From: Platanthera guangdongensis
Taxonomy: Eukaryota > Streptophyta > Magnoliopsida > Asparagales > Orchidaceae
Length of the DNA: 64,000 nt
Direction of reading: 5' to 3'
NCBI GenBank assembly: GCA_039583875.1
Contig: CM077147.1
Span: forward strand, 161,323,866-161,387,865
Below, piece by piece: positions 46,401 to 59,292 of this stretch (its first letter is position 1; every line of letters begins with the position of its first letter). The position numbers and the translations under genes were made by a program. Under the pieces are notes generated by a model. It was not told where the DNA came from and did no database searches. It saw only the letters and a program-made list of their open reading frames with translations.

Positions 46401-46769
46401 AAGAAGCTAAGCTCGAGGTATCTTGGACCGTTTGAGGTTTTGGAGCGGATTGGCGAAGCAGCTTATCGATTAAAGCTATCAGCGGAACTGAGTGGTCTAC
46501 ACGACGTATTCCACATATCGTTGCTGCGTAAGGCAGTGCAAGATCCTTCGCAAGTGATTGTGATCGATCAAGTACCGGTTGATAATGGGTTGACGACGAA
46601 GGTCAAGCCCGTTCGCATTGAGCACTCAGAAGTCAAGCGACTGCGTAACAAAGACATCATGATGGTCAAGGTCCGTTGCGACAACTGCGGTCGGGAGGAA
46701 CTCTCGTGGGAGCGAGAGCAGACCATGCTTGAGGAGTACCCAGAGTTATTTCACTCAGGTACCGTTTAA
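43440..46769 (+). pseudogene. pol of chromovirus G1 (Tekay/Del-like), multiply broken
   Basis: Homologous along its length to G3 pol. The protease motif is out of frame near 43480. RT (44000-44560) has [18 protein letters not shown] and [10 protein letters not shown]. After a frameshift near 44545, RNase H reads [13 protein letters not shown] (44850-45100). A TAG at 45103 replaces the Gln codon present in G3. The integrase finger has HHTKYS...CQTC (intact, unlike G3); another TAG lies at 45655. The core has MDFVHGLP (45720), VSDRDVRFTS (45900) and [10 protein letters not shown] (46000). The tail 46272-46769 holds the chromodomain-like end (MVKVRCDNCGREELSWERE). Several stops are CAG-to-TAG changes. 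Confidence 0.85.
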
Positions 46770-46817
46770 GTTTTGTTTATATCTTTTCCTTTCTGTAATT
46801 TTGGGACGAAATTCTTT

Positions 46818-46832
46818 TTAGAGGGAGGTAAT
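46818..46832 (+). other. Polypurine tract of G1
   Basis: TTTAGAGGGAGGTAA directly precedes the 3' LTR start TGTAACACC. Confidence 0.7.
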
Positions 46833-47812
46833 TGTAACACCCTGAAACTCAAAAGAGGGATGGGCAGTGTTTAGAGCCAAGTTTGGGACTTGGTAGGGGT
46901 CACACGGCCTGGGAAACGGGCGTGTCCCAGGGCCGTGTCGTGCTCGGTTTCGATGATCGTCTCGAGTGGTCGGCGAAATGTACTCGAGACAGCGAACACG
47001 GCCTGAGATGCGGGCGTGTCCCAGGTCGTGTCCTGCTCGGGCTGTTAGCTGACCTGTATTGGGGGAGGAACACGGCTTGGAGCCCAAGCTTGTTCGGGTT
47101 GACACGGGCGTGTCAAATTCGACACGGGCGTGTCGAGTACCCGTGTCCTCTTCGGGTGATTTTGGTCCTGTGTCGATGGAGGAACACGCCCTGCAACACG
47201 GGTATGTACTGATTGACACGGGCGTGTCAAGTGTGACACGAGCGTGTCGAGAGCCCGTGTTCTGGTCTGGATGCGACGGTTTTGGCGTCATTTTAGGCAC
47301 ATGGCCTTGGACACGGGCGTATCACAAGCCGTGTTTGGCCTAGGAAATTGATTTTAAGTGCGAATCATGGTTGTCCGTTTCCTTCTTTTGGGATCCAAGG
47401 GCCCAGGCTGGTTCTTGTTGGGTTTAATCCAGGAATAGGGTTTGAAACCTTCATTTCCCTTTGAGCATTCTCTTTCTAAAGCCTTAGAGAGATGGGAGAG
47501 CAAGGAAGAAGGAGGAAAGATCCGGCCAACGGTGGAGCTTCGGAGCCCCAAATCGCAAGCCGAGTTCTGATCTACGGAGGCGAGGCCGTTGCAGTGCTTT
47601 TCATTCGTGCAGATCTTCATCGCGCCAAAGAGAAACTCAAGGGTAACAATTCTCATCTTGGACATGTGAAGTCCTCTTTCCGTTTGCATAGGAAGCCCGC
47701 TCTCGCGAGTATGCGGTGAGTGTGATGTGTTCCTTCGGGTAGACATGAATAGTCCCTGTTGTTTTGCATGTAGAGTCCGGAATCGAAGTACGGACATAGG
47801 CATGTTGTGTGA
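46833..47812 (+). mobile_element. 3' LTR of G1, first part (interrupted by G3)
   Basis: Homologous to 37123-37941 plus 40765-40920. It starts TGTAACACCCTG and carries the ACACGGGCGTGTC array. It ends in TGTGA (47808-47812), the target-site copy at the G3 insertion; the rest follows at 57276. Confidence 0.9.
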
Positions 47813-50095
47813 TGTAACGCCCCCTATCCGTCTCATAGCATATAGCAGTAGGTCCGGCCGGGGCCCGACGTCGTATGCCACATACAGACCGGGTGGTTAC
47901 TCATGGAAACCATCCAACCAATCACAACGTCCTACACAGAGCATTCTAGCGGAAGCAGATTAATAATAGTTGCAAATAAGAACTCAGCACTAAAGCTTGA
48001 ATGTCCACTAATCCAAAATAGGAATGTTATACAAATACCAACACAAGCCTTAAGGCCTTACAAAATGTTTCACTTGATATTACATGATTTACAAACCACG
48101 GCACGTAGGCCGGTCACACATGAATAAAACAGTAAACACTTCCAATTAGGCCTTCGAGGGCCGGCTTCGCACTTGGGCTTTAGCCCGCTATTGACTGCTT
48201 GGTCCAGCAGCACCTGTAAGCAACAAACCACCGCACGGTGGCAAAACAAGGCAACGGTCAGCAATGCTGACCAAATTATAACGATCCCGCCCCTAACTCG
48301 GGGCGGCGATGCTCCTTCCCTGCATTTCATTAGCATAAGAGAGCAATATATAACCATATTCATTTCATCACAGGCGTAGGCTCATACAGCCACACACCCC
48401 ATGCACTCAGGGCACATTCTCGGTGAACACAGTCTAAGTCTACCGACTCACCACCATCCCTTTGGACGGCCAATCAATGAGCAGTTTGTCTTCCCGGCAT
48501 GGGTCACAGTAATTAAAACCATAGACCGTCGAAGACTCTCATCTATGTCAATGGCTCTAATCCGAACGACATAGAACGGGTACGGTTCCATCTAACCCGT
48601 GCTCACAATGCAACGGTAATTTAAACCATATGCGCCCGCAACGGTAATTTAAACCATATGCGCAGGTCAAACTTCTCCTGAGTTCCGTTTCCATCACATT
48701 TCACATAACTCGGTTATGTTCAAGTTGGCACTCAGACCACCAAGTTGGCAAGATCACGCATCTGCCCAGTTTTCCGGGTGTACCTTTGGGTTAATCCCCA
48801 AGGCTCCCTGTTGCAATCTACCGTGTAGAAAACCCGAAAAACAACCAATAGCACGGAGTCTTCTCCGGCATTATGTAATGCAACATCACCGATCCAGACC
48901 AACATGTCCGGGTAGGCTTCACACATCATGCATATGTCCGTTCTCGCTTACGGACTCTAAACAACGGGGACTTCACATATCTACCCGAAGGAACGCCTCC
49001 AACTCTCCGCAAACTCGCGAGAGCGGGCTTCCTATGCAAAGAAGGAGAGCTACTCATGCTCAAGAAGAGAATCGTTACCCTAGCATTCCCCTTTGGCGCC
49101 ATGGAAAAATAAGCGGATGAAAAGCACCGCACTAGCTTTGCCTCCGTGGATCCGGAGTCGGCTCGCGATTTGGAGCTTCGAAGCTCCTCCAATGGCCGGA
49201 TCTAGCTCCTTCTTCCTTCCTTGGCTCTCCTCTCTCTCTAAGCTTTTAGAAAGATAACAACTTATGAAAAGTGAGGGTTTCTAAGTCCAATCATGAGTAT
49301 ATCTCATCAGGAACAACCCCCAGCCATTGGATCCCAAAATAAAGAAACGAACGGCTTTGATTCGGGACTGAAATGCCCAATCTGGACCGCATACGGCCTG
49401 GCACACGCCCGTGTCCAGGGCCGTGTGCCTCATTCGCCGTCAAAATCGGCTCTTCTGGAACAACACACGGGTATCGAACACGCCCGTGTTCCACCTGACA
49501 CGCCCGTGTTCCACCTGACACGGCCGTGTGGCCGGCCGTGTACCCCCATCATTTTTCCCCGAAAATAACCCGAGCACTGCACGGGTTCTAGGACACGCCC
49601 GTGTCCTTGCCCGTGTCACCTCAACACGCCTGGGCTCCAGGCCGTGTACACGGTCTCGACACTCGACACTTCGTCGAGCGAAGATCGTCGACCTGATGAC
49701 ACAGCCTTGGACACGCCCGTGTCCTAGGGCGTGTGCCTTGTCTCAACACATCGTCGAGCAGAGTGTTGACTTCCCGGGACGAGTGTCGACACGGGTTGAC
49801 ACGCCCTGCGACACGCCCGTGTCGCAGGCCGTGTGCCATGTCTCGACACTTCGTCGAGCGTAGAGTGTCGACTTCACGGGCTAAGTGTCGACACGGGTCG
49901 ACACGCCCGTGTCGCAGGCCGTGTGCCCAGTCTCGACACAATGTCGAGCTCAAAATGTCGACTTCCCGGCTGAGTGTCGACACAGGCTTGACACGCCCTG
50001 GGACACGCCCGTATCCCAGGTCGTGTGCCTGCAGCCAGAACCCAAAACTGGCCCAAAACGTCCCCCGTCACTCCTTTGAAATTCGGGGCGTTACA
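47813..50095 (-). mobile_element. 3' LTR of G3
   Basis: 2283 bp, TGTAAC to GTTACA. It contains a duplicated 22-bp stretch (CAACGGTAATTTAAACCATA and following, 48612-48661) and the palindrome-rich segment 49385-50035. Confidence 0.9.
49385..50035 (-). repeat. ACACGCCCGTGT and GTGTCGACAC arrays in G3 3' LTR
   Basis: At least ten ACACGCCCGTGT-type palindromes, in pairs like GACACGCCCGTGTC...GGCCGTGTG, are followed by four modules with TCTCGACACNNCGTCGAGC and GTGTCGACAC (near 49786, 49885 and 49975). The latter decamer is the same as in copia LTR A. Confidence 0.8.
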
Positions 50096-53000
50096 ACTCT
50101 CCCCCTCTTAAAAGAATTTCGTCCTCGAAATTATATAAAGGAAAGACATGTATAAAACCAAAATTTGTACCTGAGCTGAACAACTCCGGATATTCGTCAA
50201 GCATAGTCTGCTCTCTCTCCCAAGAGAGCTCCTCACGACCGTAATTGTCCCACCGGACCTTGACCATCCTGATCTCTTTATTGCATAGCCGCTTGACCTC
50301 CGAGTCCTCAATCCGCACGGGCCTGACCTTTATCGTCAGCCCACTATCCACCGGCACTTGATCAACCGCGATCACTTGCGTAGGCTCTTGCACCGCCTTC
50401 CGGAGCACCAAAATATGGAATACATCATGTAAACCACTAAGCTCCACTGAAAGCTTCAACCGATAGGCCGCTTCACCAACTCGCTCCAGAACCTCAAACG
50501 GCCCAAGGTACCTCGGGCTTAGCTTTTTCAATCGCCGCACCCGCGAGACACCCTTGAACGGCTTGATCTTTAAGTACACATAATCGCCCACAGCGAACTC
50601 CACGTTCCTGTTCTTGGCATTATAGTACTTCGCTTGCCGGTCCTGAGCGATAAGCAACCTCTCCCGAATGGTTCTCACCAAAGAAGTAGCATCCTCCACT
50701 TCTGATCGCTTATACAACTTTGACTCACCCGTTTCTAACCAAGACAACGGCGTGCGACATTTTCTACCATATAGGGCCTCGAAAGGCGCCATCTGAATAC
50801 TCGCTTGGTAGCTATTGTTGTATGCGAACTCCACCAAATATAGGTGGTCTTCCCACTACTTTCCAAAATCCAAGACACACATGCGGAGCATGTCTTACAT
50901 GGTTCTATTGACCCTCTCGGTTTGCCCATCCGTTTGCGGATGGAAGGCTGTGCTGAATTTCAGCTTTGTTCCCAACATTTGCTGCACAAGCCTCCAATCA
51001 TTGGACGTGAACCACCCATCTCGGTCACTCACGATGCTGCGGGGCACACCATGAAGCCGTACTATGTTATCCACATAAAGCTTTGCCAACTTCTCCACCG
51101 GATCATCCTTCCTATGTGGAATAAAATGCGACACCTTCGTTAACCGATCCACGACCACCCAAATGGCGTCGTTCCCCTTTTGCGACCTTGGAAAACCGTG
51201 CACAAAGTCCATAGAGATGTCGTCAAATTTCCACTCCGGAATAGGCAAGGACTTAAGAAATCCTCCTGGCTTTTGGCACTCCGCCTTCACCAAGGCGTAA
51301 GTTTGGCACTTCGCTACGTAGAGTGCCACATCTTTCTTCAAACTCGGCCACCAAAATAGTTTCTTCACATCACGGTACATCTTCGTGCTCCCCGGGTGAA
51401 TCGAGTACTTGGTATGGTGTGCCTCGTACAACAACTCCACCCGCAAATTACCCATACTTGGGATGCACAGACGACCGTCCTTCCGAAGTAATCTGTCCTC
51501 CACGACGAATGGGGAATTTGACCCATCCAGAGCCTTTGACATGAACTGCTTCATATGAGCATCCATATCCAAAGCCTGTCGAATACGATCAGGCAGGTCA
51601 TATTGGACTTCAGTCCAATTCAGAACTGCTTCAGCACTTGATTGTCTATCCACACAAACAATCTCCAACGCCTCCAACTCCCGCACCAACCGCTCATCAG
51701 GCACCGATAGCCAATTGGCTTGAGCTGGGGCTTGGCAACTCAATGCGTCCGCAACCGCATTCCCTTTACCAGGCACGTAGTGGATCTTGAATGTATAGTC
51801 CCCCAGGAACTCCATCCATCTACGCTGCCGCATATTCAGATCTTTCTGATCAATAAGATACTTCAGGCTCTTGTGATCGGTGTAGATATCAATCTTCACA
51901 CCGTACAAGTAGTGTCTCCACAGCTTCAAGGCAAAAATCACGGCCGCTAACTCCAAGTCATGGACCGGATAGTTCCTTTCATGCACTTTTAGCTGTCTCG
52001 AGCCATAAGCTATTACACTTCCGTGTTGCAGTAGCACGCAACCCAAACCGCTGCCCGAAGCATCACTGTAAATCTCATAGCCTTCGGTCCCACATGGCGA
52101 ACTCAGCACAGGCGCCGTGGTCAACCGACACTTCAACTCCTCAAAAGATCGCGCGCACTCCGGCGCCCAAACGAACTTATGCTCCTTCCTCGTCAAAGTA
52201 GTGAGCGGTAACGCTATCCGCGAGAAGTTCTCTACGAAGCGCCTATAATAGCCGGCAAGCCCCAAAAAGCTCCGGACTTCCGCTACCGTAATAAGCTCAG
52301 GCCACTCCCGTATCGCAACAATCTTCGCCGGATCCACAGCAATACCCTCTCCACTCACTATATGCCCGAGGAACACCACTGAGGATAGCCAAAACTCGCA
52401 CTTCGAGAACTTGGCATACAACTGATTTCTCCTTAGTGTCTCCAGAACCAAATGAAGATGCTTGAAGTGATCTTCCTCACTTTGCGAGTACACCAAAATA
52501 TCGTCGATGAAGACGATCACAAAATGGTCCAAGTACTCCCTGAAAGTCCTGTTCATCAAATCCATGAACACTGACGGCGCATTAGTCAGCCCAAACGGCA
52601 TGACCGTAAACTCATAATGCCTGTATCTCGTACTAAACGCTGTCTTCGGGATATCACTCTCCCTTATTCGTAGCTGATAGTACACAGCCTTGAGATCTAA
52701 CTTCGAGTACACCGTCGACCCGACTAACTGATCAAAAAGATCATCAATTCGGGGGATCGGGTACTTGTTCTTCTCCGTCAGCTTGTTGAGCTCTCGATAA
52801 TCAATACATAGCCTCAAGCTTCTGTCCTTCTTCTTAATAAAGAGGACCGGTGCGCTCCAAGGCAAAGAACTCGGGCGCACATACCCTTGCTCCAACAACT
52901 CTACCAGTTGAACTTTCAGCTCCGCCATTTCCTTAGGCGCTAGCCGATAAGGAGATCGTGACACAGGCTTTGCACCTGGCACTAGCTCAATCGTAAAATC

Positions 53001-53573
53001 TATCTCCCGCTGAGGCGGGGCTCCAGGAAGATCTGCGGGGAACACATCAGGGTATTCCGATACCACGGAAATACAATCCAACGAGGACTTCGGCTTTGCA
53101 ACCTCCACTAGTGTAAAGAACAGTTCTGCACCGGCACGAACCGCCTTCACCACCTGAAGAGCAGACATCAACGTCTTGCTCGACCCCTTTAAGCCCGTAA
53201 AAGTCATCTCACGACTTGCTCCCAGCTTGACTTTCTTCCGACCGCAATCGATATAGGCTTGCTGCTCCGAGAGCCAGTCCATGCCAAATATAACGTCGAA
53301 CTCCACCAACGGGAGTAAAGACACCTGCAGGTCGAACTCCTGATTCCCAATACGAATCTTAACATCGCAGATCCTATCCGCTCGCATCGAACACCCATTG
53401 GGCAACAACACATCCAACTTATCCTTCATCATCGAAGAAGGGACTCCGATGCGTGATATAAATCCTTCGGACAAGGAGTGTGAAGCTCCCGTATCGAAGA
53501 GTGCTCGTGTCGGATTTTCACAAATCAATACAAATCCTAAACAAGCAGTGGTAAGGTAACATGTGCATAACAA
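50091..53573 (-). pseudogene. pol of G3: protease, RT, RNase H, integrase, chromodomain-like tail
   Basis: 53573-50895 is open for 892 codons. Protease has [10 protein letters not shown] (about residue 27). RT has [16 protein letters not shown] and [10 protein letters not shown] (about residue 365). RNase H has [32 protein letters not shown] and [10 protein letters not shown]. The integrase finger is HHTKYSIH...CQTY, where Tyr replaces a zinc-binding Cys. The core has [17 protein letters not shown] (G1 has VRFTS at the same place) and [14 protein letters not shown] at the 892-codon end and a TAG (CAG in relatives) about 40 bp on split off the last block (50837-50091), which holds GLHDVFHILVLRKAV and the chromodomain-like VKVRWDNYGREELSWERE. 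Its formal stop is the TAA in the LTR's own TGTAAC end. Close to intact, but not functional as read. Confidence 0.88.
50098..50112 (-). other. Polypurine tract of G3
   Basis: On minus AAGAGGGGGAGAG lies next to the 3' LTR start. Confidence 0.75.
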
Positions 53574-53599
53574 GTATTTAAATAAATTGACTTGCTATA

Positions 53600-54756
53600 A
53601 TTTAAACCGTACCTGTCACCACATGAGCCTGTTTGATGGCCTCCTGTTAGCCAAGATTATACACCCTTGGTTGGGCCGGAGCATAGTGGGATGCGGTCGA
53701 CTCCACCGCCTTGCACTTCTCTTCATAAGTAGCTCCCGACTTTCTCTCGGACTTAGGACGTCCGCTCCAACAGTCACGGGCAAAGTGCCCCGTCTTTCCA
53801 CAAGTAAAACACGCGCCCGGGGTTCGACTCGTAGTCGCCCCAGAAGCACCAGAAGGAGCTGGACCCAAAGTCCTATGCTTCTTAAAGAATCTTTGATAGC
53901 CAAACTTTGAAGTAGTCGGCACTTTGAACCCAGATTTCTTCTCGCCCAAGCCTTTCTTTGCCTGCACATTCTTCATGTCCTTCTCCAAGGACCGGGCCGT
54001 GTTGACCAAGGTTAAGAAACCCTACGTCATCGGCCCCGAGAGTAGTAATCTCAACTCATCCCTCAAGCCTTCGTAGAATCGATTCGTCTTACGCTCCTCA
54101 TCCGCGATGGTGGAGCTAGCATATCGACTCAAACGAGTAAACTCATGGAGATATTCATCCACGCTCTTCTCACCCTGAACCAACTTCAGAAATTCGTTCT
54201 CCAACGCTATCCTCTGTGTCGAAAGAAGGTATCTAGCCAAGAACAATCTCGAGAATTCTTCCATCGAGACATCACCAAGTTGCCTACCTCTCAGTAAGTG
54301 CAGCTTCAATCCTTCCCACCACATTCTCGCTTCACCGTCCAGAAGGAACGTAGCGATGGTGGTCATTTGCCATGCCTCTGTCTCCGTTGCTGTCATGACT
54401 CTCTTCACCATGGAGAGCCAGTCTTCAACCTGAGATGGGGTTCCCAACCCCGAGAATACCGGAGGGTTAAAGCTCATAACATGCTTAAGCTGCCTCTCGG
54501 TTGCCCTCCTTGGCACCACCGGTTCCACAACCACTTACTCCACTCTCCTCGGCTCAGCCTCTTGAAGAGGTTCCTGCTCCATCGCAGGAGCGGGCTGCTG
54601 CGTTTGCCTTGCAGGCTACGCATTTATCACGGCCAACACAGCTTCTGCCACCAAGCGTATGTTCTCAGCCGATAAAAGTGTTGCAGGAGCAACAGCTGGT
54701 GCACTGCTAGCCTCAGAAACTCGGCGTTCTGACGGCCCAACACCACTTCTGGTCAC
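53600..54756 (-). pseudogene. gag of G3
   Basis: 54534-54022 (170 codons) has the gag domain (RRATERQLKHVMSFNPP, LLDGEARMWWEGLKL, VDEYLHEFTRLSRY). One stop (GPMT then TAG) separates it from 54009-53647 with an intact CCHC knuckle CFTCGKTGHFARDC. Upstream reading to about 54756 (SGVGPSERRVSEASSAP) is homologous in G1 but has a TAG and a TAA; the TAA after PRRVE is also present in G1, so it may be ancestral. Confidence 0.82.
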
Positions 54757-54960
54757 CTATAGTGGTACAAAACACCGTTAAGCGACCAAATAAAATAACA
54801 AACAGCAATTATAGGAACACGCAGGTTCCTCAAACACGTGTATTTTCATTCCTAAGTGGACATTCATGGGTTCTTTTACTGTTATAACGATGACGCACAC
54901 AATGTGCTCACCACCCATTAAAAAAATTCGTCCGCGAATTCATGTTAATCCCGATCAAAA

Positions 54961-54980
54961 CCAGTAGTCGGATACCAAAT
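54961..54980 (-). other. Primer-binding site of G3
   Basis: Minus strand ATTTGGTATCCGACTACTGG follows the 5' LTR directly, initiator tRNA-Met type with one change against G1. Confidence 0.75.
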
Positions 54981-57275
54981 TGTAACGCCCCATATCCGTT
55001 GCATAGCATATAGCAGTAGGTCCGGCCGGGGCCCGACGCCGTATGCCACAGATAGACTGGGTGGTTATTCATGGAAACCATCCAACCAATCACAACGTCC
55101 TACGCAGAGCATTCTAGCGAAAGCAGATTAATAAGAGTTGCAAATAAGAACTCAGCACTAAAGCTTGAATGTCCATTAATCCAAAATAGGAATGTTATAC
55201 AAATACCAACACAAGCCTTAAGGCCTTACAAAATGTTTCACTTGATATTACATGATTTACAAACCACGGTACGCAGGTCGGTCACACATGAATAAAACAG
55301 TAAACACTTCCAATTAGGCCTTCGAGGGCCGGCTTCGCACTTGGGCTTTAGCCCGCTATTGACCGCTTGGTCCAGCAGCACCTGCAAGCAACAAACCACC
55401 GCACGGTGGCAAAACAAGGCAACGGTCAGCAATGCTGACCAAATTATAACGATCCCGCCCCCAACTCGGGGCGGCGATGCTCCTTCCCTGCATTTCATTA
55501 TCATAAGCGAGCAATATATAACCATATTCATTTCATCACAGGCGTAGGCTCATACGGCCACACACCCTGTGCACTCAGGGCACATTCTCGGTGAACGCAG
55601 TCTAAGTCTGCTGACTCACCACCATCCCTTTGGACGACCAATCAATGAGCAGTTTGTCTTCCCGGCATGGATCACGGTAATTAAAACCATAGACCGTCGA
55701 AGACTCTCATCTATGCCAACGGCTCTAATCCGAACTACATAGAACGGGTACGGTTCCATCTAACCCGTGCTCACAACGCAACGGTAATTTAAACCATATG
55801 CGCCCGCAACGGTAATTTAAACCATATGCGCAGGTCAAACTTCTCCCGAGTCCCGTTTCCATCACATTTCACATAACTCGGTTATGTTCAAGTTGGCACT
55901 CAGGCCACCAAGTTGGCAAGATCACGCATCCACCCAGTTTTCCGGGTGCACCTTTGGGTTAATCCCCAAGGCTCCCTGTTGCAATCTACCGTGTAGAAAA
56001 CCCGAAAAACAACCAATAGCATGGAGTCTTCTCTGGCATTATGCAATGCAACATCACTGATCCAGACCAACATGTCCGGGTAGGCTTCACACATCATGCT
56101 TATGTCCGTTCTCGCTTACGGACTCTAAATAATGTGGACTTCACATATCTACCCGAAGGAACGCCTCCAACTCTCCGCAAACTCGCGAGAGCGGGCTTCC
56201 TATGCAAAGAAGGAGAGCTACTCATGCTCAAGAAGAGAATCGTTACCCTAGCGTTCCTCTTTGGCGCCATGGAAAAATAAGCGGATGAAAAGCACCGCAC
56301 TAGCTTTGCCTCCATGGATCCGGAGTCGGCTCGCGATTTGGAGCTTCGAAGCTCCTCCAATGGCCGGATCTAGCACCTTCTTCCTTCCTTAGCTCTCCTC
56401 TCTCTCTAAGCTTTTAGAAAGATAACAACTTATGAAAAGTGAGGGTTTCTAAGTCCAATCACGGGTATATCTCATCAGGAACAACCCCCAGCCGTTGGAT
56501 CCCAAAATAAAGAAACGAACGGCTTTGATTCGGGACTGAAATGCCCAATCTGGACCTCACACGGCCTGGCACACGCCCGTGTCCAGGGCCGTGTGCCTCA
56601 TTCGCCGTCAAAATCGGCTCGCCTGGAACAACACACGGGTATCGAACACGCCCGTGTTTGACCTGACACGCCCGTATTCCACCTGACACGACCGTGTGGC
56701 CGGCCGTGTACCCCCATCATTTTTCCCCGAAAACAACCCGAGCACTGCACTGGTTCTAGGACGCGCCCGTGTCCTTGCCCGTGTCACCTCAAAACGCCTG
56801 GGCTCCAGGCTGTGTACACAGTCTTGACACTCGACACTTCGTCGAGTGAAGATCGTCGACCTGATGACACGGCCTTGGACACGCCCGTGTCCTAGGCCGT
56901 GTGCCTTATCTCGACACATCGTCGAGCAGAGTGTCGACTTCCCGGGACGAGTGTCGACATGGGTTGACACGCCCTGCGACACGCCCGTGTTGCAGGCCGT
57001 GTGCCATGTCTCGACACTTCGTCGAGCGTAGAGTGTCGACTTCGCGGGCTAAGTGTCGACACGGGTCGACACGCCCTGCTACACGCATGTGTCGTAGGCC
57101 GTGTGCCCAGTCTCGACACAATGTCGAGCTCAAAATGTCGACTTCCCAGCTGAGTGTCGACACAGGCTTGACACGCCCTGGGACACGCCCATGTCCCAGG
57201 CCGTGTTCCTGCAGCCAGAACCCAAAACTGGCCCAAAACGTCCCCCGTCGCTCCTTTGAGTTTCGGGGCGTTACA
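54981..57275 (-). mobile_element. 5' LTR of G3
   Basis: 2295 bp, TGTAACGCCCCGAAACTC on minus to GGGGCGTTACA. Same parts as the 3' LTR. Confidence 0.9.
56550..57215 (-). repeat. ACACGCCCGTGT and GTGTCGACAC arrays in G3 5' LTR
   Basis: Counterpart of 49385-50035, with scattered point changes (for example ACACGCATGTGT near 57081). Confidence 0.8.
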
Positions 57276-58381
57276 TGTGAAGCCTATCCGGACAAGTTGG
57301 TCTGGATCGGTGATGTTACATTGCATGAATGGTCGGAGAAGACTCCGCGCCGATGGTTGTCTTTCGGGTTTTCTATGCGGTATATTGTAACAGGGAGCCT
57401 TGGGGACTAAGCTCAAGGTGCACCCGAAAAACTGGGCAGAAACGTTATTCTGCCATCTTGGTGTCCTGGGAGCCAACTTGTATACAACTGGGTTATGTAA
57501 TATTGTGTGTTCGATGCTCGGGATTCGGGGAAGCTTGACCCACGCCGATGACTTAAATTGTCAGGGCGAGGTGAGCAACGGGTTGAGTGGAAGCGTACCC
57601 GCTCTATGTGGTTCGGTTTTAGAGGCCTATTGATGGAATAGAGGGAGGGTCTTAGGTTGTCGATGTCTTCAATTGACGTGACTTCTACCGGAAAGACTCA
57701 AATGCTCACGGGTTTGTCGTCCATGGGGCGGTGGTCAGACAGCGGATTTTGACCGGTTCACCGAGAATGTGCCCTGAGAGCACGGGGTGTGTGGCCGTGC
57801 GAGCCGACGCCTGTGATGATATGTAATTTTACTACGGTTAAGCTATGCTAATAAAGTGCAGGGAAGGAGCATCGCTGCCCCGAGTTTAGGGGTGGGATCG
57901 TTATAATTTGGTCAGCTTTAGCTGATTGTTGCTTTTGTTTGCCACCGCTTCGGTGGATTGTTGCTTGCAGGTGCTACGGAGCCTAGTGGCAAATAGCGGG
58001 CAAAAGCCTTTGTTGCTGAGTCGGCCCTCGAAGGACTTTATATGATTGTTTACTTTTATTCTAATATGTGACCGGCCTGCGTGTCGAGGTTTGGAAGACA
58101 CTATTTATTTGAGTAAACTCTTGTAAGGCCATAAGGCCATGGTACTTTGTGTATTTTGTACGTTCATTCCTTTTGGGTTAAGATTAGTGGACATTCATAC
58201 TGTGGCTGGGTTCTTAGTTTGCAACATTTAAAATGCTTCCGCTAGAATGTACTATGTGTAGGACGTTGGTTATTGGAAGGATGGTTTCATTATGTAACCC
58301 TTCAGTCTGTCTGTGGTATATGGCGCCGGGCCCCGACTGGACCTACTGTTATATGCTATGTGATGGATAGGGGGTGTTACA
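57276..58381 (+). mobile_element. 3' LTR of G1, second part
   Basis: After the TGTGA target-site copy (57276-57280) it matches 40920-42026 of the 5' LTR and ends GGGGTGTTACA at 58381, where LTR D resumes. Confidence 0.9.
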
Positions 58382-59116
58382 CCTTCACTCAATGCATTTG
58401 CACTTTGACAGCTTCCCTTTCTGCAGGCATTGAGTTAAAGGCCTTCACTCAATGCATTTACATTTAGCAGAATTTCTGAGTATGCATTGAGTGAACTTCC
58501 TTCACTCAACGCATTTCCACTTGGACAGAATTTCCTGAGTAGGCATTGAGTGAACTGCCTTCACTAAACAAATTTTCACTTGGACAGAATTTCTTGAGTA
58601 GGCATTGAGTGAACTGCTTCACTCAATGCTTTTGAACTTAGTTGAATTCTTTGAGCAATCGTTGAGTGAACCTTCTTCACTCAACACATTTGTAGCTAGC
58701 TGAATTATTTGAGCAGGCGTTGAGTGAACCTTTTTCACTCAACGCATTTGTACTTAGCTAAATTCTTTGAGCAGGCATTGAGTGAACCTTCTTCACTCAA
58801 CGTATTTATACTTAGCTGAATTTAAGTCCTGCTCCCTTGAGGCTTTGAATGACTGAATATCTGTCGATGTTTTTTTTTTCTCTGGTGTTGAGTGATGTGT
58901 GGTCACTCAATGCATTTGTGCCTAGTCAAATTACTAACTCTCCCAAGTGTTCTGTCTTCTGCCCAGCCAAACCTCTGATATATATAACATGTCTAATCAT
59001 TGAATAATAGACTTCTTGTATATATGTACTTGAACATATATCAAATATATGTTTATGTATATTATTGACATATGACCTTATTCAAATCAGGGACATTATA
59101 GTCAATGGACCCAACA
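58382..59116 (-). mobile_element. 3' LTR of copia element D, second part (U3)
   Basis: On minus the LTR starts TGTTGGGTCCATTGAC at 59116 after a tract AAATAGGGAGAGAT. It continues with U3 up to the G1 insertion at 58382 and resumes at 37122. Confidence 0.85.
58385..58920 (-). repeat. CATTGAGTGA/TCACTCAATGC hairpin array in LTR D
   Basis: About nine stems like GCATTGAGTGAAC and CTTCACTCAACGCA with short loops, spaced about 65 bp. Two further pairs lie beyond G1 at 36935-37080. Core identical to LTR B and 1-358, with CpG decay. Confidence 0.8.
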
Positions 59117-59292
59117 ATCTCTCCCTATTTGAAGAAGTCAGAACCCTAGTCAATGATATACACTATCTCACAAAAATAATAGTTTCACAAAGTAAAGAAC
59201 ATAAAATTGCACACAGACAAATTTTGATTAACACACAATTGGATAACCATTCATAGAAGTGTCCTAAGGCCCTAAGGAACCTATTTAACATG

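Larger units (their letters stand above)
47813..57275 (-). mobile_element. G3: complete Ty3/gypsy chromovirus (Tekay/Del-like), 9463 bp
   Basis: Starts TGTAACGCCCC on both strands and is flanked by perfect TGTGA duplications (47808-47812, 57276-57280). On minus: 5' LTR 57275-54981, primer-binding site, gag, pol (PR-RT-RH-IN-chromodomain-like), polypurine tract, 3' LTR 50095-47813. The LTRs (2295 and 2283 bp) differ by a few percent by eye. It is inserted antisense in the 3' LTR of its relative G1. Only a few nonsense changes break the coding region. This is the most complete element of the window. Confidence 0.93.
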
